A DNA stretch of 64,000 nucleotides from the NCBI GenBank assembly GCA_029959085.1, contig JARWIR010000003.1:34406005-34470004 (forward strand), written 5' to 3'. Positions 1 to 10,309 of the stretch are shown in pieces; the stretch's first letter is position 1; each line of letters opens with the position of its first letter. Under the pieces are notes generated by a model. The model did not search any database. It saw nothing but the letters and a program-made list of their open reading frames with translations, and was not told the DNA's origin. The stretch is from Nemophila menziesii (lineage: Eukaryota > Streptophyta > Magnoliopsida > Boraginales > Hydrophyllaceae). The translations under genes were made by a program, and so were the position numbers.

Positions 1-11
1 CAGCGGCGCCA
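1..11 (-). other. Retrotransposon primer-binding site, tRNA-Asp type
   Basis: On the minus strand these bases read TGGCGCCGCTG. This matches the start of the primer-binding site complementary to the 3' end of plant tRNA-Asp with one mismatch; that primer is common in Athila/Tat-type Ty3/gypsy elements. It lies about 20 bp beyond the LTR that follows, so the internal part of the element is to the left, outside the window. Only the first part of the site is inside the window. Confidence 0.6.
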
Positions 12-32
12 AAAATTTGGTGATGGCAAGGG

Positions 33-1548
33 TGTGATAAATAAACAATATAAAAGCACATACCTAATACCACTACAAGAAACTCACTACAAGTGCCTAG
101 ATCATTCTCAAGTAAGAGTTAATAATTAATATTCGTTCTCAGGGAATCATTGCCTAAGCTCAAACTCATGTCCAGATATAAGCGTAGAAGAGATTAATTG
201 TTTAAGCTAAAAAAAATAAAAGATAATATTTGTTTGTTTTTTAATAAGGAATTTAAAGCAATTAAATAAAACTAATGCAAATAAAATAACCAATAAGAAT
301 GGAGATGAGATATAGCTTAAGTCTGTTAATATGCACCTATACTCCTAAATCACTATTCTAATTATAAGGGTGAATTGAGCATATATAAGTAGCCAGGATT
401 CTATACTCCTTCTAGTTCCCGTCAGGGTAGCTTAGAAGGAAACCTCAACACTATCAATGGACTTGGGTAAGAGGACCTTGCATAGAGATTGGTTGTAAAA
501 ATATAAACCCTAATGACTATCTAGTTAGGCAAGCCCGCCAGGATCACTACCGCACACTAGATGATTATGTGTTGTTTTATGCAATTGAATCCCCCGTTAG
601 GGTGACGATGCTAATTACTGAAAGAAGTCCTAACATGATTAAGGCTAGGGATGGATAAAGGCAAACACATAATAAAATTATATAAAATAAAATCTCCACT
701 CAATTAAATATAATCCCAAATAACATAGAATAGAAAAATAGAATTTAAAGATTATACATATTGCAAACCCAAGCTATGTAAAATTTAGTTCGTAATAAAA
801 ATTATAAAACTAAAGAGTAATACCTTATAAACATGGTTAAACCAAAGATCTAAGATAAAGTACCCTAATGGTAGAGTGGAAGGATGTAAAGGATTTTGTG
901 ACTCTCCAGCTTCTTTTCTTCCTCCTCAAATCAAATTGCTTTGTCCTTGATGAATTTATTGAATAATATTGAGTTTGTGGATGCAAGGACTAGTTTATAA
1001 TGTTAAATACCAATATATATAGGTTATGGTGTAGGTTTTGGAGTCCTAATCCAACTCAAACTCGTTTTCCTTAAAAAGTGGATTGGTTGGACCATAGAGT
1101 TTGTAAAAATCATAACTACTTCATTACATATCCAAATCACTCAAAATAAGTGTCCAAGGGATCATAATTAAAAGAAATTTATGAATATAAAAGGGCTCCT
1201 TCAAATTCTCTGTAGATTATATGCAGCATTGAAATTACTACACGTTCCCAGTTTGGCCGGCACTTTCTAAAAATAGTTTCTTTAGGCTTTTAAATCTTAA
1301 TATCATCTTAGATATTCTTTCCTCAACTTCTTATCCATGTCTTGGCATCTAATATTATCTTTGTACCTAATAGCTTCACACTTAACACAAATATTACACC
1401 AAAAATGCTCTAAAAATGGAAAACCTCCAATACAAGTCTAGAATTGAGAAACTAACAAGTAACGGGGAAAATCCTTCATCTAAGCACATAATACACCTAA
1501 AATGATGTCTCGTATCTAGATTATTCTATCAAAAATATGGAGACATTA
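33..1548 (-). mobile_element. 5' LTR of a Ty3/gypsy-type element (minus strand)
   Basis: The stretch is AT-rich and non-coding and is related along its length to the one at 37192-38519. Shared blocks include the leading TGTGATAA on the plus strand, the 'ctagttaggcaagcccg' block near 520, 'acgttttccttaaaaagtgg' near 1063 and the ATGATGTCTC...GAGACAT terminal block. Read on the minus strand it would start with TGATGTCTCC-like sequence; the last base or two are mutated here. It ends in ...TTATCACA just before the tRNA-Asp-type primer-binding site at 1-11. That order (LTR, then PBS) makes it the 5' LTR of an element running leftwards out of the window. No protein-coding capacity is visible. The boundaries are inferred by comparison with the second copy. 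Confidence 0.65.
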
Positions 1549-1639
1549 CTTATAAATACCAATAATCATAAATAAATATATCACAGTCAATAAGTTTCAC
1601 AAAAAGACATCTTAAACTAAAGAAGGGTTTAACTCATAA

Positions 1640-1956
1640 ATAATTGCTTCTAGCCCGCATAGGCGCCGATTAATGAAAAAAAATGGTTGCCTAAGCCCTC
1701 TGTATATTTTTCTTATTTTCTAGAATTCATTAATTAATATTATAACTCAAATTGTAGTAAAATTGTATTTACTATAGTGTTATTAGATGAATTTTATGAC
1801 TTAAATCGTTTGAATAGTTATAATTACTACTTATATATTACTAAATATAAAAAATTACACAGCGGGATCCAGACCACCTAATCTCGCCTAGGCCCCATAT
1901 AATACCGCCTAGGCACTAGGCCTTAGTCGACCGCCTAGGCCGCAGAACCGAGATCT
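1640..1956. repeat. CCTAGG-palindrome repeat, copy A
   Basis: GC-rich ends carrying several CGCCTAGGC-type palindromes (about 1653-1665 and 1888-1945) enclose an AT-rich middle. The right end contains GTCGACCGC followed by (A)GAAC, which recurs at the right end of the copy at 3013-3470. No reading frame is visible. The family name is unknown to me. The architecture suggests a short non-autonomous element. Confidence 0.4.
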
Positions 1957-2368
1957 ACAACATAGTATGCAGGTTCATAATTGAAAACAAAGTTATAACG
2001 AAATAGGAGTAGAAATTGTTACAATAAAGATGTGTAACTTGCTCCCTTGCTTAACAGTCGTGCTCCTTGTTAAAGACAAGAAAAAACTGAATAATAAGTA
2101 CCTAATAACCCCTTATATAGTATTAAAATTCATGGTTTTATCATTATATGCCGTGTTAAGTGATTAAATGAGCTAAGACTTGGCCAAATGATTTTCGCAG
2201 CAATTTCTCCAGCCTGCGACATCTTACATAAACACCCATAACTTTCTCGTTCGAACTCAGAATTGCTCTTCATTTCCAGCCACATAAACTATATTTCAAG
2301 GGATTTCCAATGGTTTAACAATCACCATCTATTTTCTATCCAATTCTAATTACGCTTAAAAGTCAGGA

Positions 2369-2371
<3 letters not shown>

Positions 2372-2449
<78 letters not shown>
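2372..2449. repeat. (TA)n microsatellite, about 39 units
   Basis: This is an uninterrupted alternating AT tract. The unassigned DNA around it (1957-2830) shows no gene. Confidence 0.95.
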
Positions 2450-2451
<2 letters not shown>

Positions 2452-3012
2452 AAACTTTTGTGCTCGCTAAGGCTTTCTTCTGAGTTTATCGGCCCCTTAT
2501 TTCATCCTTATGAGTATCCCACGGTCCATTCTAGGCTTTCCATCACGTTGTAGTTCTCGCTTGGCTCTTTGGACTCCATGTGTTCTTGTTATCTCATCCC
2601 GTGCAATACACAAAACACCTCAACATGTACCAAAAATATGCAAGTAACTCTATATATATCTAAGAATGTGAAAGCAAACAAATTTATGGGATAAATATTT
2701 AATTTATGCTCTATAAACTCCCTAAATGATGTCTCATTCATGCCAAAATATATCACAGATAGCGATACATTAAAGGCGTTCTTTTGTTTAAGGGAAATTT
2801 TTTTGTGCTAGTACCTAGCAGCTTCGCTATTGACCTCAATCTCTCTATCTATCTCCTCAAGTGCTTGCAGCTATTGGTATCATGACCACGGTATCTATGG
2901 TAGCAGCAATACATGTTTGGACTTCGTACCTCAAAGTCAGAAAATATCTTCGACGACCAACGTATGTCGGGACCTTTTTCAACTTGTCGTAAGATTCCAG
3001 TCTCAATTCTAA
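2450..3012. other. Unassigned, no gene recognised
   Basis: Short open frames occur here, including one with several Ser/Ile codons from 2830. None has a recognisable domain, and codon use does not stand out from the AT-rich background. A short block near 2730 resembles the TGATGTCTC end of the gypsy LTRs but is too short to assign. Confidence 0.4.
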
Positions 3013-3470
3013 AAATTGGTCTAGGCGGCGCCTAGACACTAGAAGGTAGCCTACCTTCGAGAAATGGTACATACGGCCTCCAGGCGGGCCTAGGCAAACC
3101 CAGACGGTCTGGAGGCTAAAAAAGATATAAAAATCCATTTTTAACACAAAAATTGAACATTCCATTTCTAACACAAAAAATTATATAAACCTATTATAAA
3201 AATTATATAAACCCAAAAAGATATTCAAATATAATCGATTTTCATTCATGTAAATTGTATAAATTATGTATTTAAGAGATAATATATTATTTTGTGAGTA
3301 TTTTTCAAATGTGTTTCCTTAGTATTTCTAGTATATTGTGTGGAATTAAAAACAAATAATCAAATAATATAAAATATTCATAAATAAAATTCAAAACCGC
3401 CTAGGAGAAAAACACCTAAACTCCGCCTAGTCCCCTAAGCATTCGAAGGTGGTCGACCGCATTTTAGAAC
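3013..3470. repeat. CCTAGG-palindrome repeat, copy B
   Basis: The left end (3020-3110) holds dense palindromes: GGCGCCTAG, GGGCCTAGGC and an AGGTAGCCTACCT hairpin. An AT-rich middle follows. The right end (3398-3465) carries CGCCTAGG and CGCCTAG motifs, then GGTCGACCGC and TTTTAGAAC. This is the same end motif as copy A (1640-1956). It is non-coding. Confidence 0.45.
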
Positions 3471-5589
3471 ACATTTTTAATTAAGGTTTGCTTGTGCCTT
3501 CTCTATGGGTAGAAATGTTATCTTCTTAAACCCTTATGTATTTTTTGATGGGGATTTGTTCATTAATATAGTTGGTCATGTTTCTTTTCGTCCATGGCAC
3601 ACGTTCCTACAAAAGGCTTCCTGACCTCGCAGTATTTCGGTTACTCGTCTTTGAATATCTTACACTTTTATAAAGATATGGGTATCGACCATGATGTCTG
3701 AGAGGACATAATGGGTTAGAGATTATAAATGAACCTGTAACTCATAGAAGGTTAGGCCTCGAGTGGAAAAATGGTAAAACATCGCTCGGTATAGATCCTC
3801 CATGTTGCAATCTGCTATGAAGAATCGATGTAGATATGATTGTAAACTTTACCCTTCTTCTTGATGATGTTTAAATTAATGAGTAATTTGTTGGTCCGAC
3901 CCTTTTGCTCGGGAACTGATTTTGTAGCTTATTTCGAATTGTACAAATCATTCAATAAACTGTGGCCCTAACTGGTAATACCATAATTGGGAATTTCTGG
4001 ATAGAGTGGATGAGAAGACTAAAAAATATGGCGCCTTCGATTGTGTAATGAACTTCATATACTTCTGGAAGTTATGTGTGTGTACGCCCACTTCGGATGA
4101 ACCGTCAAAGGGTTGGATACTGGGAGACGTAAATATTCACGACATATTTTCATCGATTATCCTCCAAGTGAGGGGACTTATCAAGCTCACTGTTGACAGT
4201 CTATCGACACATTCTTTCCATCGCTATTGACATTGTCCTTCTACAATCAAGTAATTTCTTCGACATCGATACTCCCATAGGAATGGTTTTTGGGATATCG
4301 TGTTTCACCTTTCTATGGATGCTCGGTCGTACGCCTCTCGGTCTTGTCGGATGAGGTTTTCATGAGTATCTTGGATCATGAGATTTTGTAGCTGCACGTA
4401 TTTTTTCCATAATTGTTGTAGAAGTTGTTTACTATGTAGATTGAGTCCAAGACGGGATGTTTCAACCTAATCGGGAAGGACGCGATGCTTGAAGTGGTGA
4501 GAGTCTCGGGATTGTTTTACTAAGAATCTTTTTCGTCAACGATCGAGAGAAATATCATCTCGTTGTTCAGTAGGTTTGACGGGGCACCTCCATTTCTTCT
4601 TCCAATTTGCTTGTTTCATCTTTGTTCAGTGGTATCTCAACGTGTTTTGGAACTTTTATTTTACAAATTATGCCAACTGATGTGCATGAAACGCGCGACC
4701 AATAAGAACACACAAACGACGATCTTCAAAACTTCTCTTGATGGTTTCCCGAGTTAGATCCATCTCCTGATAAGCTTGATTACCTGAATTAAGTGGAGAG
4801 TTAGTACTACATAAAGGGGTGCTTTCTAATGGAACCCTAATTGTCAAGTCAGTATTGGGACCGAAGACCATGGAGAATACTAATGGATTAGGCCTGACTG
4901 TAATTATAAACATTGTTGTTGTCCAATTGCATGGGTATATATATATACACATTTGAAATGCCCAACATATCTGGATGGCCTTTTATTGTATTCTATAAGG
5001 AATGCTCGGGAATTAGTGCTCCTGGGGGGGATGCACTCAGGATGATTCAATAATACCCCATTGCCTTAGAGGTTCTTAGACCAATGTTATGCATGCTCAC
5101 CGAGGACAAGGGTCTTGACTGATAACGATGGTGTGACACTGCCAACCCTCCCAATATAATTATCGGTTTTCCAGTGTCACGCCGGTCGTGCTTGGTAACA
5201 CTGGTTTGTATATTTGAATTGCAAATAATATTGTGTCTTTATTTGAGTGTATTTCGATCCTTTATTATCCCTATGCCTCTAACAATAACATCCATCAACC
5301 TTGTTTCTTTTATACTAAAAATCTTTCAAGTAAGACTCAATGGGTTGAGGACCCTTTTGTTTTTTGATTTATGAAAAATATTAGGTTTTAATTTTTGGGT
5401 TTAAATATACAAATATTATCTTAATAAATGGTGATTAGTAATAGATAAATAATTCTTGGTGGTTATTATAATTAAATATTTCCTAAATTTATTGAAAGTC
5501 TTCCTAATTTTTATTTTTGGAATAATTTATGTTCATTTCCTTTTTTTTTCCGATACAACTCCCTTTTCCATCAATCAACCTTCAACTTC
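3471..5589. other. Unassigned 2.1-kb stretch
   Basis: This stretch is slightly less AT-rich than the flanks between about 3500 and 5170. Short open frames occur on both strands (plus 4006-4230; minus 4668-4952). I could not match any to a known domain, and stops interrupt every frame within about 100 codons. It may be an eroded transposon internal region; nothing visible proves that. Confidence 0.35.
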
Positions 5590-5884
5590 AAGGCTGGTTC
5601 TAGGCATAGGCCCAGGAAGCAAATGCGTTGGGCCCTCAAAAATTTGAAATTTTTAAGGGTCCCTTTTTCAGAAGAATTAAATTCTTATATTTATATAGTT
5701 AGCTCATTGGTAAAATGATATAATTTCTTATGAGAGATTCAAGATTCGAGTCTTATTCTAAAATAAAAAATTTATAAAAAAGTTTCTTTGTTTTTTTTTT
5801 ATAATTATTTTTAATATATATAGGGGCCCCTATTATGAAAATTGCTTTAGGCCCCAAATATGTCAGGACTGGACCGACCTTGTC
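5590..5884. mobile_element. Short element with tRNA-like core
   Basis: The left end AAGGCTGGTTC and the right end, read in reverse (AAGGTCGGTCC), form imperfect terminal inverted repeats. The element is flanked by a 7-bp direct repeat CAACTTC (5583-5589 and 5885-5891), suggesting a target-site duplication. Subterminal GGGCCC-type motifs occur at both ends (5630 and 5823). Inside, 5697-5762 resembles a tRNA-derived promoter: an A-box-like TAGCTCATTGGTA and, about 35 bp later, a B-box-like GATTCGAGTC. It therefore combines features of a terminal-inverted-repeat element and a SINE. It is non-coding. Confidence 0.5.
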
Positions 5885-6153
5885 CAACTTCTACATCTAC
5901 AAAGAATTAAACACACATATATAACCAATCATTCATATTTGTATTTTATGTCTAAACGTTGATCATTTAATATACTCGAATTCAAATGTTCAAATGAAAC
6001 GAGTAAGAAAACGAAAAACATATGATACTAAAGAATTTTCTTAAAATATACGCTTTATTTGTAGAGATTATTCTCGTTTAAATCAAAATAAATCAACAAT
6101 CTTTCATTTAAATCATACAATATTTCAAGTACGGAAGGTTACCAAAAAGTTCT

Positions 6154-6579
6154 TTTTTTTGTTACAACTGAGGTCTAAGACGACCGGTAAATCATAATTG
6201 ACTTACAAATCTCCCGAAGGAGAGCACAATATAATTCTAGGAGTAGCTAGTCCAAACTTGTCCTTCATAATTAACTTTTTCAAACCTTCCGGAGGGGTAT
6301 CGAAATAAGACGGAATACCCTCAAGTTGATTACCCAATTTAGCCATAAAGTCCACACAATAGTTCGCTTCCCGATATAGACATGAACTAGTTCAAAACTT
6401 GTATGAGTTGCCAGAATATCCCTGCACTCCTTCAGTATCGCGTCTAACCAATTCACATTGTTCCCACCGCCCTTCACTAGCGCGTGTAACTCCAGCGAAT
6501 CAGTTTCGACAACCACCACCTCATAGAACCTTTGGATAGCCAGAGATAACCCAAAATGCAATGCAATAAGCTCCGAACC
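6154..6579 (-). mobile_element. 5'-truncated LINE with 20-bp target-site duplication
   Basis: On the minus strand the sequence encodes part of a plant LINE RNase H domain (6591-6280). Visible hallmarks are the ALHFGL helix, VVVETDSLELHALV with the catalytic Asp, and an ALVKGGG turn matching the LINE at 8581-9689. It ends in a poly(A) tail, seen as T8 at 6153-6160. The insertion is bracketed by the 20-bp direct repeat GAAGGTTACCAAAAAGTTCT at 6134-6153 and 6580-6599, diagnostic of target-primed reverse transcription. Only about 0.4 kb of the 3' end was inserted, and the reading frame is damaged after the middle of the domain. Confidence 0.9.
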
Positions 6580-6599
6580 GAAGGTTACCAAAAAGTTCT

Positions 6600-7117
6600 C
6601 CTTTTACCTAATAATATATTGGGTTGATTGATGGATTTTTAAATCATTAATTATTTTGTAAAAAAACAACACACCGAAAAAGGTATGGACCATTCATTCA
6701 GAAAAACCCACTATAAACTAAAGCTCCTAATATGGTAAAAAAAACTCAAGCTCTTAAAGAACGAAGAACAAAACCAGTTGAAAAACAAACGAAACAAAAA
6801 TCAAACGAAAAAGAAGAAAAAATCAAATGCAAAAAAATAAAAATTAAAACTGATGCAAAAGAAATTAAATAGAAAAAAATTCTAATAAAAAAGGTTTAGT
6901 TTCATAAAAATTTGGTAAGAAACTAGTTTTTTGAATATTTCCTGCTTATTTTGTTTAATGTAGTGATTAATAACTGGATAATTATACATGTGATAAATTA
7001 TGACTAATGCATGTAACTGATAGGAGTTAAATGTTGTTTTTCTCAAAAAATATAATGTAATGATATTATGTGATTATGCAGATAAGTCATTGATAATTTG
7101 TTGATAATATATCATGC
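6600..7117. other. AT-rich spacer, no gene
   Basis: The stretch contains an A-rich block (about 6770-6900) without coding features. Nothing else could be assigned. Confidence 0.5.
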
Positions 7118-8362
7118 TTGAGTTATATAACTTAGGAAAAGTGCTAAATCTTCTACTAGTATATAAATAGATATGGAAATTGTCCCATAAACAAAGCAGA
7201 TGAGACAAAATCCCACCTTCTAAAGATATTTAAGGGTCATGTTTGAGGTAATGTGTACTGTTTAAACTATAAAACTTAGAAAAACTACAAAAATGGTTAC
7301 CCGTACATGAAAATATATTGAAATTGTCCCATAGCAAAGCAAATGAGACAAAACTCTACCTTCTAAAGCTACTTAAGGGTTATGTTTGGGGTAAGTGTTG
7401 TTTAGGCTATATAACTTAGGACTACTTCAAAATCTTCTACTAGTATATAAATAGATGTTGGGATTGTCCCATAAACAAAGCATATATGACAAAAGTCCAC
7501 CTTCTAAAGTTGTTTAAGGGTCATGTGTTGGGGGTAATATGTATTGTTTAAGCTATATAACTTAGGAAAATTGCAAAAAAATGGTTACTATTACATAAAA
7601 AGATATAGAAATTATCCCATAGCAAAGAAGATGGGATGAAATCCCACCTCCTAAAGTTGTTTACATGTTATGTCTGGGGTATGTGTAATGTTTAAGCTAT
7701 ATAACTTAGAAAAACTGCAAAATCTGCTACTAGTATCTAAATAGATATGGGGATTGTCCTATAAACAAAGTAGATGGGAAAAAATCCCACCTCCTAAAGA
7801 TGTTTAAGGGTTATGTTTGGGATAATGTGTAATGTTTAAGTTATATTAACTTAGGAAACTGCAAAGCCTGCTACTAGTACATGAAAAGATATGAGAAGTG
7901 TCCCTAAATAAAGCATATGGGACAAAACCCATCTTCTAAAGTTGTTTAAGGGTCATGTTTGGGGTAATGTGTAATGTTTAATTAAGCTATTATACTTATG
8001 AAAAATGCAAAATATGCTACTAGTACATGAAAAGATATGAGAATTGTCCTATAAACAAAATAGACGAGACAAATCCCTTTTCTAAAGTTGTCTAAGGGTC
8101 ATGATTGGGGTAATATGTATTTTTTAAACTATATAACTTAGAAACCTGCAAAATTTGCTACTAGTACATGAAAAGATATAAAGATTGTCCCATAAACAAA
8201 ACATATGAGACAAATTCTATCTCCTAAACTGTTTAATGATTGGGTTTAAGGTCATGTATAATATTTAAAGTATAAAACTTAGGAAAACTGAAAAATATGC
8301 TATTAGATAATTAAAATTTATCATGATTGCCCAAGAAACAAAATAGATGGGATAAATTTCAT
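7118..8362. repeat. Tandem array of a ~143-bp unit, about 9 diverged copies
   Basis: The motif ATTGTCCCATAAACAAAG recurs near 7178, 7323, 7463, 7608, 7752, 7896, 8042, 8184 and 8325, giving spacings of 139-147 bp. Each unit also carries a CTACTAGTA(CA)TGAAAAGATA block, TTTAAGGGTCATGTTTGGGG and TATATAACTTAGGAAAA. Copies have drifted by point changes and small indels, so the array is old. No open reading frame spans the units. The unit length falls in the range of plant satellite monomers, but the array is short. Confidence 0.85.
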
Positions 8363-8580
8363 TTGTGATTTTTTATTCGTCTGGTTTAAAAATTCTAATT
8401 CTTTTATTTAATATAAAAATGACGAATGAAGTATAATCGTACTTTGATGGGTTGTTCCTAGACTTTAAGAAAACATATACGTGCATGCAAAAAAAAAGTT
8501 TGTGATCGAAAAAGATAATAAGTTATAGCTTAAACAAATGTAAAAGTTTTTTCTTTTTACCTAGGAGTACAAAAATCGTT

Positions 8581-9689
8581 TTTTTTTCTTCATACATTTG
8601 GGGCTTAAAGCCGAAACTGAAAAAACAACCAATCCCTCACTGAGGGTCTAAAACTAGTCTAGAAAACATGCAACCACTCATATCACTAGTAATATTATGT
8701 CATAGATAATCCGGAGGATCCACAAGGATTAAAGGTTCTCCACTCAATTCCGCTCCTCTTTTAGCCAGAAGGTCCGCGCATTTATTCGCTTCTCTGTAAA
8801 TACATTCTATCTCGAAGCCCGGTTGATTATTTAAAATTGTTCTGCAGTCACGTCCAATATGACAATTCCAATTCTTAGAACTACCACCGCCCTTCACTAG
8901 CGCGTGAAGTTCTCTCGAATCAGTTTCGACATACAATTCCGTGATACCGCGATTCACTACCCATCTCAACCCATAATGTAAGGTTAAAATTTCAGAGAAA
9001 CCGGGAGATTCCATTACACATGGCCCCGAGAAACCAGCAATAAACGTACCTTCCTCATCTCTTAGTAGTCCACCTATACCCGCTCTCCCTCTTGATGAGT
9101 CAAAACACCCATCGACATTCATTTTTAATTTGTTCTTGGGTTTTACCTACTTGACTAGTTCGCTTCTCGCGGATTTTATCACTCCCCCATCAACTTCCTT
9201 GCCCCATGCCGATATAAAGCTACAAGCCAGATTCAAGGTATCTTGTTTTAATCCTATTAACCTTGGAACCGCACCTAAGTTCTCAAAAATAGCCTCATTT
9301 CGTCTCGTCCAAATGGTATTAATCGCTGCTATAAAAATTAAGGTCCAATCTATCCCACCAAGCATGTGTTTCGAGCTTAGATGCGCCTCAACCCACCTCT
9401 TTGTACTCGTCAGTGTGGGGTCGGTATTCTGCTGCAATAAATCTGTCGAGCCAACAACACAGGTAGCAGTTTCTTGATGAACTGCAATTAACTTATTTAG
9501 CAGCAGCGCCCTTCTATTTGCTGCTGCAGTGTTCATCGAGCCTGCCTTAGGTTCTGAAAATTCCCCAGCTTCTGTCGCTATATCTGCAGAATGGAAAAGT
9601 TCAATTCGCGAACCTGCAACAATCACAGGTGTACTACGATGGAGCACCAAACCCAATTCAGTCCATAATTTTTCCGCCACTTTACATCT
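8581..9689 (-). mobile_element. 5'-truncated LINE, ~1.1 kb, with target-site duplication
   Basis: This is the 3' end of a plant LINE (RTE/L1-type ORF2 with a C-terminal RNase H) on the minus strand. 9692-9147 covers the linker region after the zinc-knuckle, with the conserved 'AINTIWTRRNEAIF' block. 9122-8700 is the RNase H domain. A 3' untranslated region then runs to a poly(A) tail, seen as T9 at 8579-8587. The direct repeat CAAAAATCGTT (8570-8580 and 9690-9700, extendable by TT) flanks it and marks the target-site duplication. Reverse transcriptase and endonuclease are missing. Confidence 0.88.
8700..9122 (-). pseudogene. LINE RNase H domain fragment
   Basis: 140 codons are open. The domain begins with MNVDGCFDSSRGRAGIGG (first catalytic Asp in NVDG), then FSEILTLHYGL (catalytic Glu), VETDSRELHALV (Asp) and, near the end, EANKCADLLAKRGAEL, the conserved C-terminal block of plant LINE RNase H (RVT_3 type). 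The core residues are all present, but the fragment is separated from the upstream frame by a frameshift and has no promoter of its own. It is a relic of ORF2, not an independent gene. Confidence 0.8.
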
Positions 9690-9853
9690 CAAAAATCGTT
9701 TTAAGAATAGATGAAATAAGTTGATACAATTATTGTCGACATAACCCGTACATTTATTTATCTATAATCTTTAATACATATTATTAACCGGTGAAAACTA
9801 AGATTAAATGATAAAAAATCAAGATTGCCAACAATTGATGAAAAAAATTGTTC

Positions 9854-9972
9854 TCAAACCCTTGTCTCAATCCTAACCGGGAAACCACCTTTTATCTTTG
9901 AGGTCAAACGAGTTAAGAAAGCCAGTTCAACCCCTTTCTCCACCAACGGAACCACCCTAAACTGTCTGGTTT
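9854..9972 (-). pseudogene. 3'-terminal fragment of a CYP94 cytochrome P450
   Basis: The minus strand encodes about 37 residues up to a stop codon at 9854-9856. They align without gaps to the C-terminus of the P450 at 30577-32109. 27 of 37 positions are identical by my count, including the start RQFRVVPLVE, the LTSK block and the final PVRI. Homology stops abruptly just upstream of the RQF residues at 9972, so the heme-binding region and everything before it are absent. It is a dispersed gene fragment, in the same orientation as the intact gene and 20 kb away. Confidence 0.85.
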
Positions 9973-10309
9973 GATTTAAATATTAAGGTTTGAAGGTTTG
10001 ATCATGGAGAAGAAGTTTTGGAGAAAAAGTTTTGAAGAAAAAGATGTGAAAATACCAATTTTGCCCTTGTTAAAAAAAGGTTTAATTAAATAATTCAGAA
10101 AAATAAATTTTTAATTTAAAAAATTGACCACATGGCCTGCAAATGACACTTAACGGCCAAAATGGACGAAATCCGTTAGCAAGGGGCAACGAGTCACGAA
10201 AATGAAATTTAAGGGACATTCAGTCGCAAAAAATCTAGTAGGGGGCAAATTCAAAACAAGCAAACTTCAAGGGGTAATGGAAGCATTTACTCGAAATTTT
10301 ATGTGAAAA
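9973..10309. other. Non-coding, repeat-like spacer
   Basis: The stretch contains phrases such as 'accaattttgcccttgtt' and 'aaggggtaatggaagcattt' that look like common plant non-autonomous repeat sequence. No terminal repeats could be identified, and there is no gene. Confidence 0.35.

Noticed and set aside
2857..3174. 105-codon minus-strand frame over the CCTAGG repeat
   Set aside because: It crosses the repeat end and shows no recognisable protein sequence.
5697..5762. A functional tRNA gene
   Set aside because: Only A- and B-box-like motifs fit; acceptor and anticodon stems do not pair. It is kept only as a tRNA-like core of a repeat.
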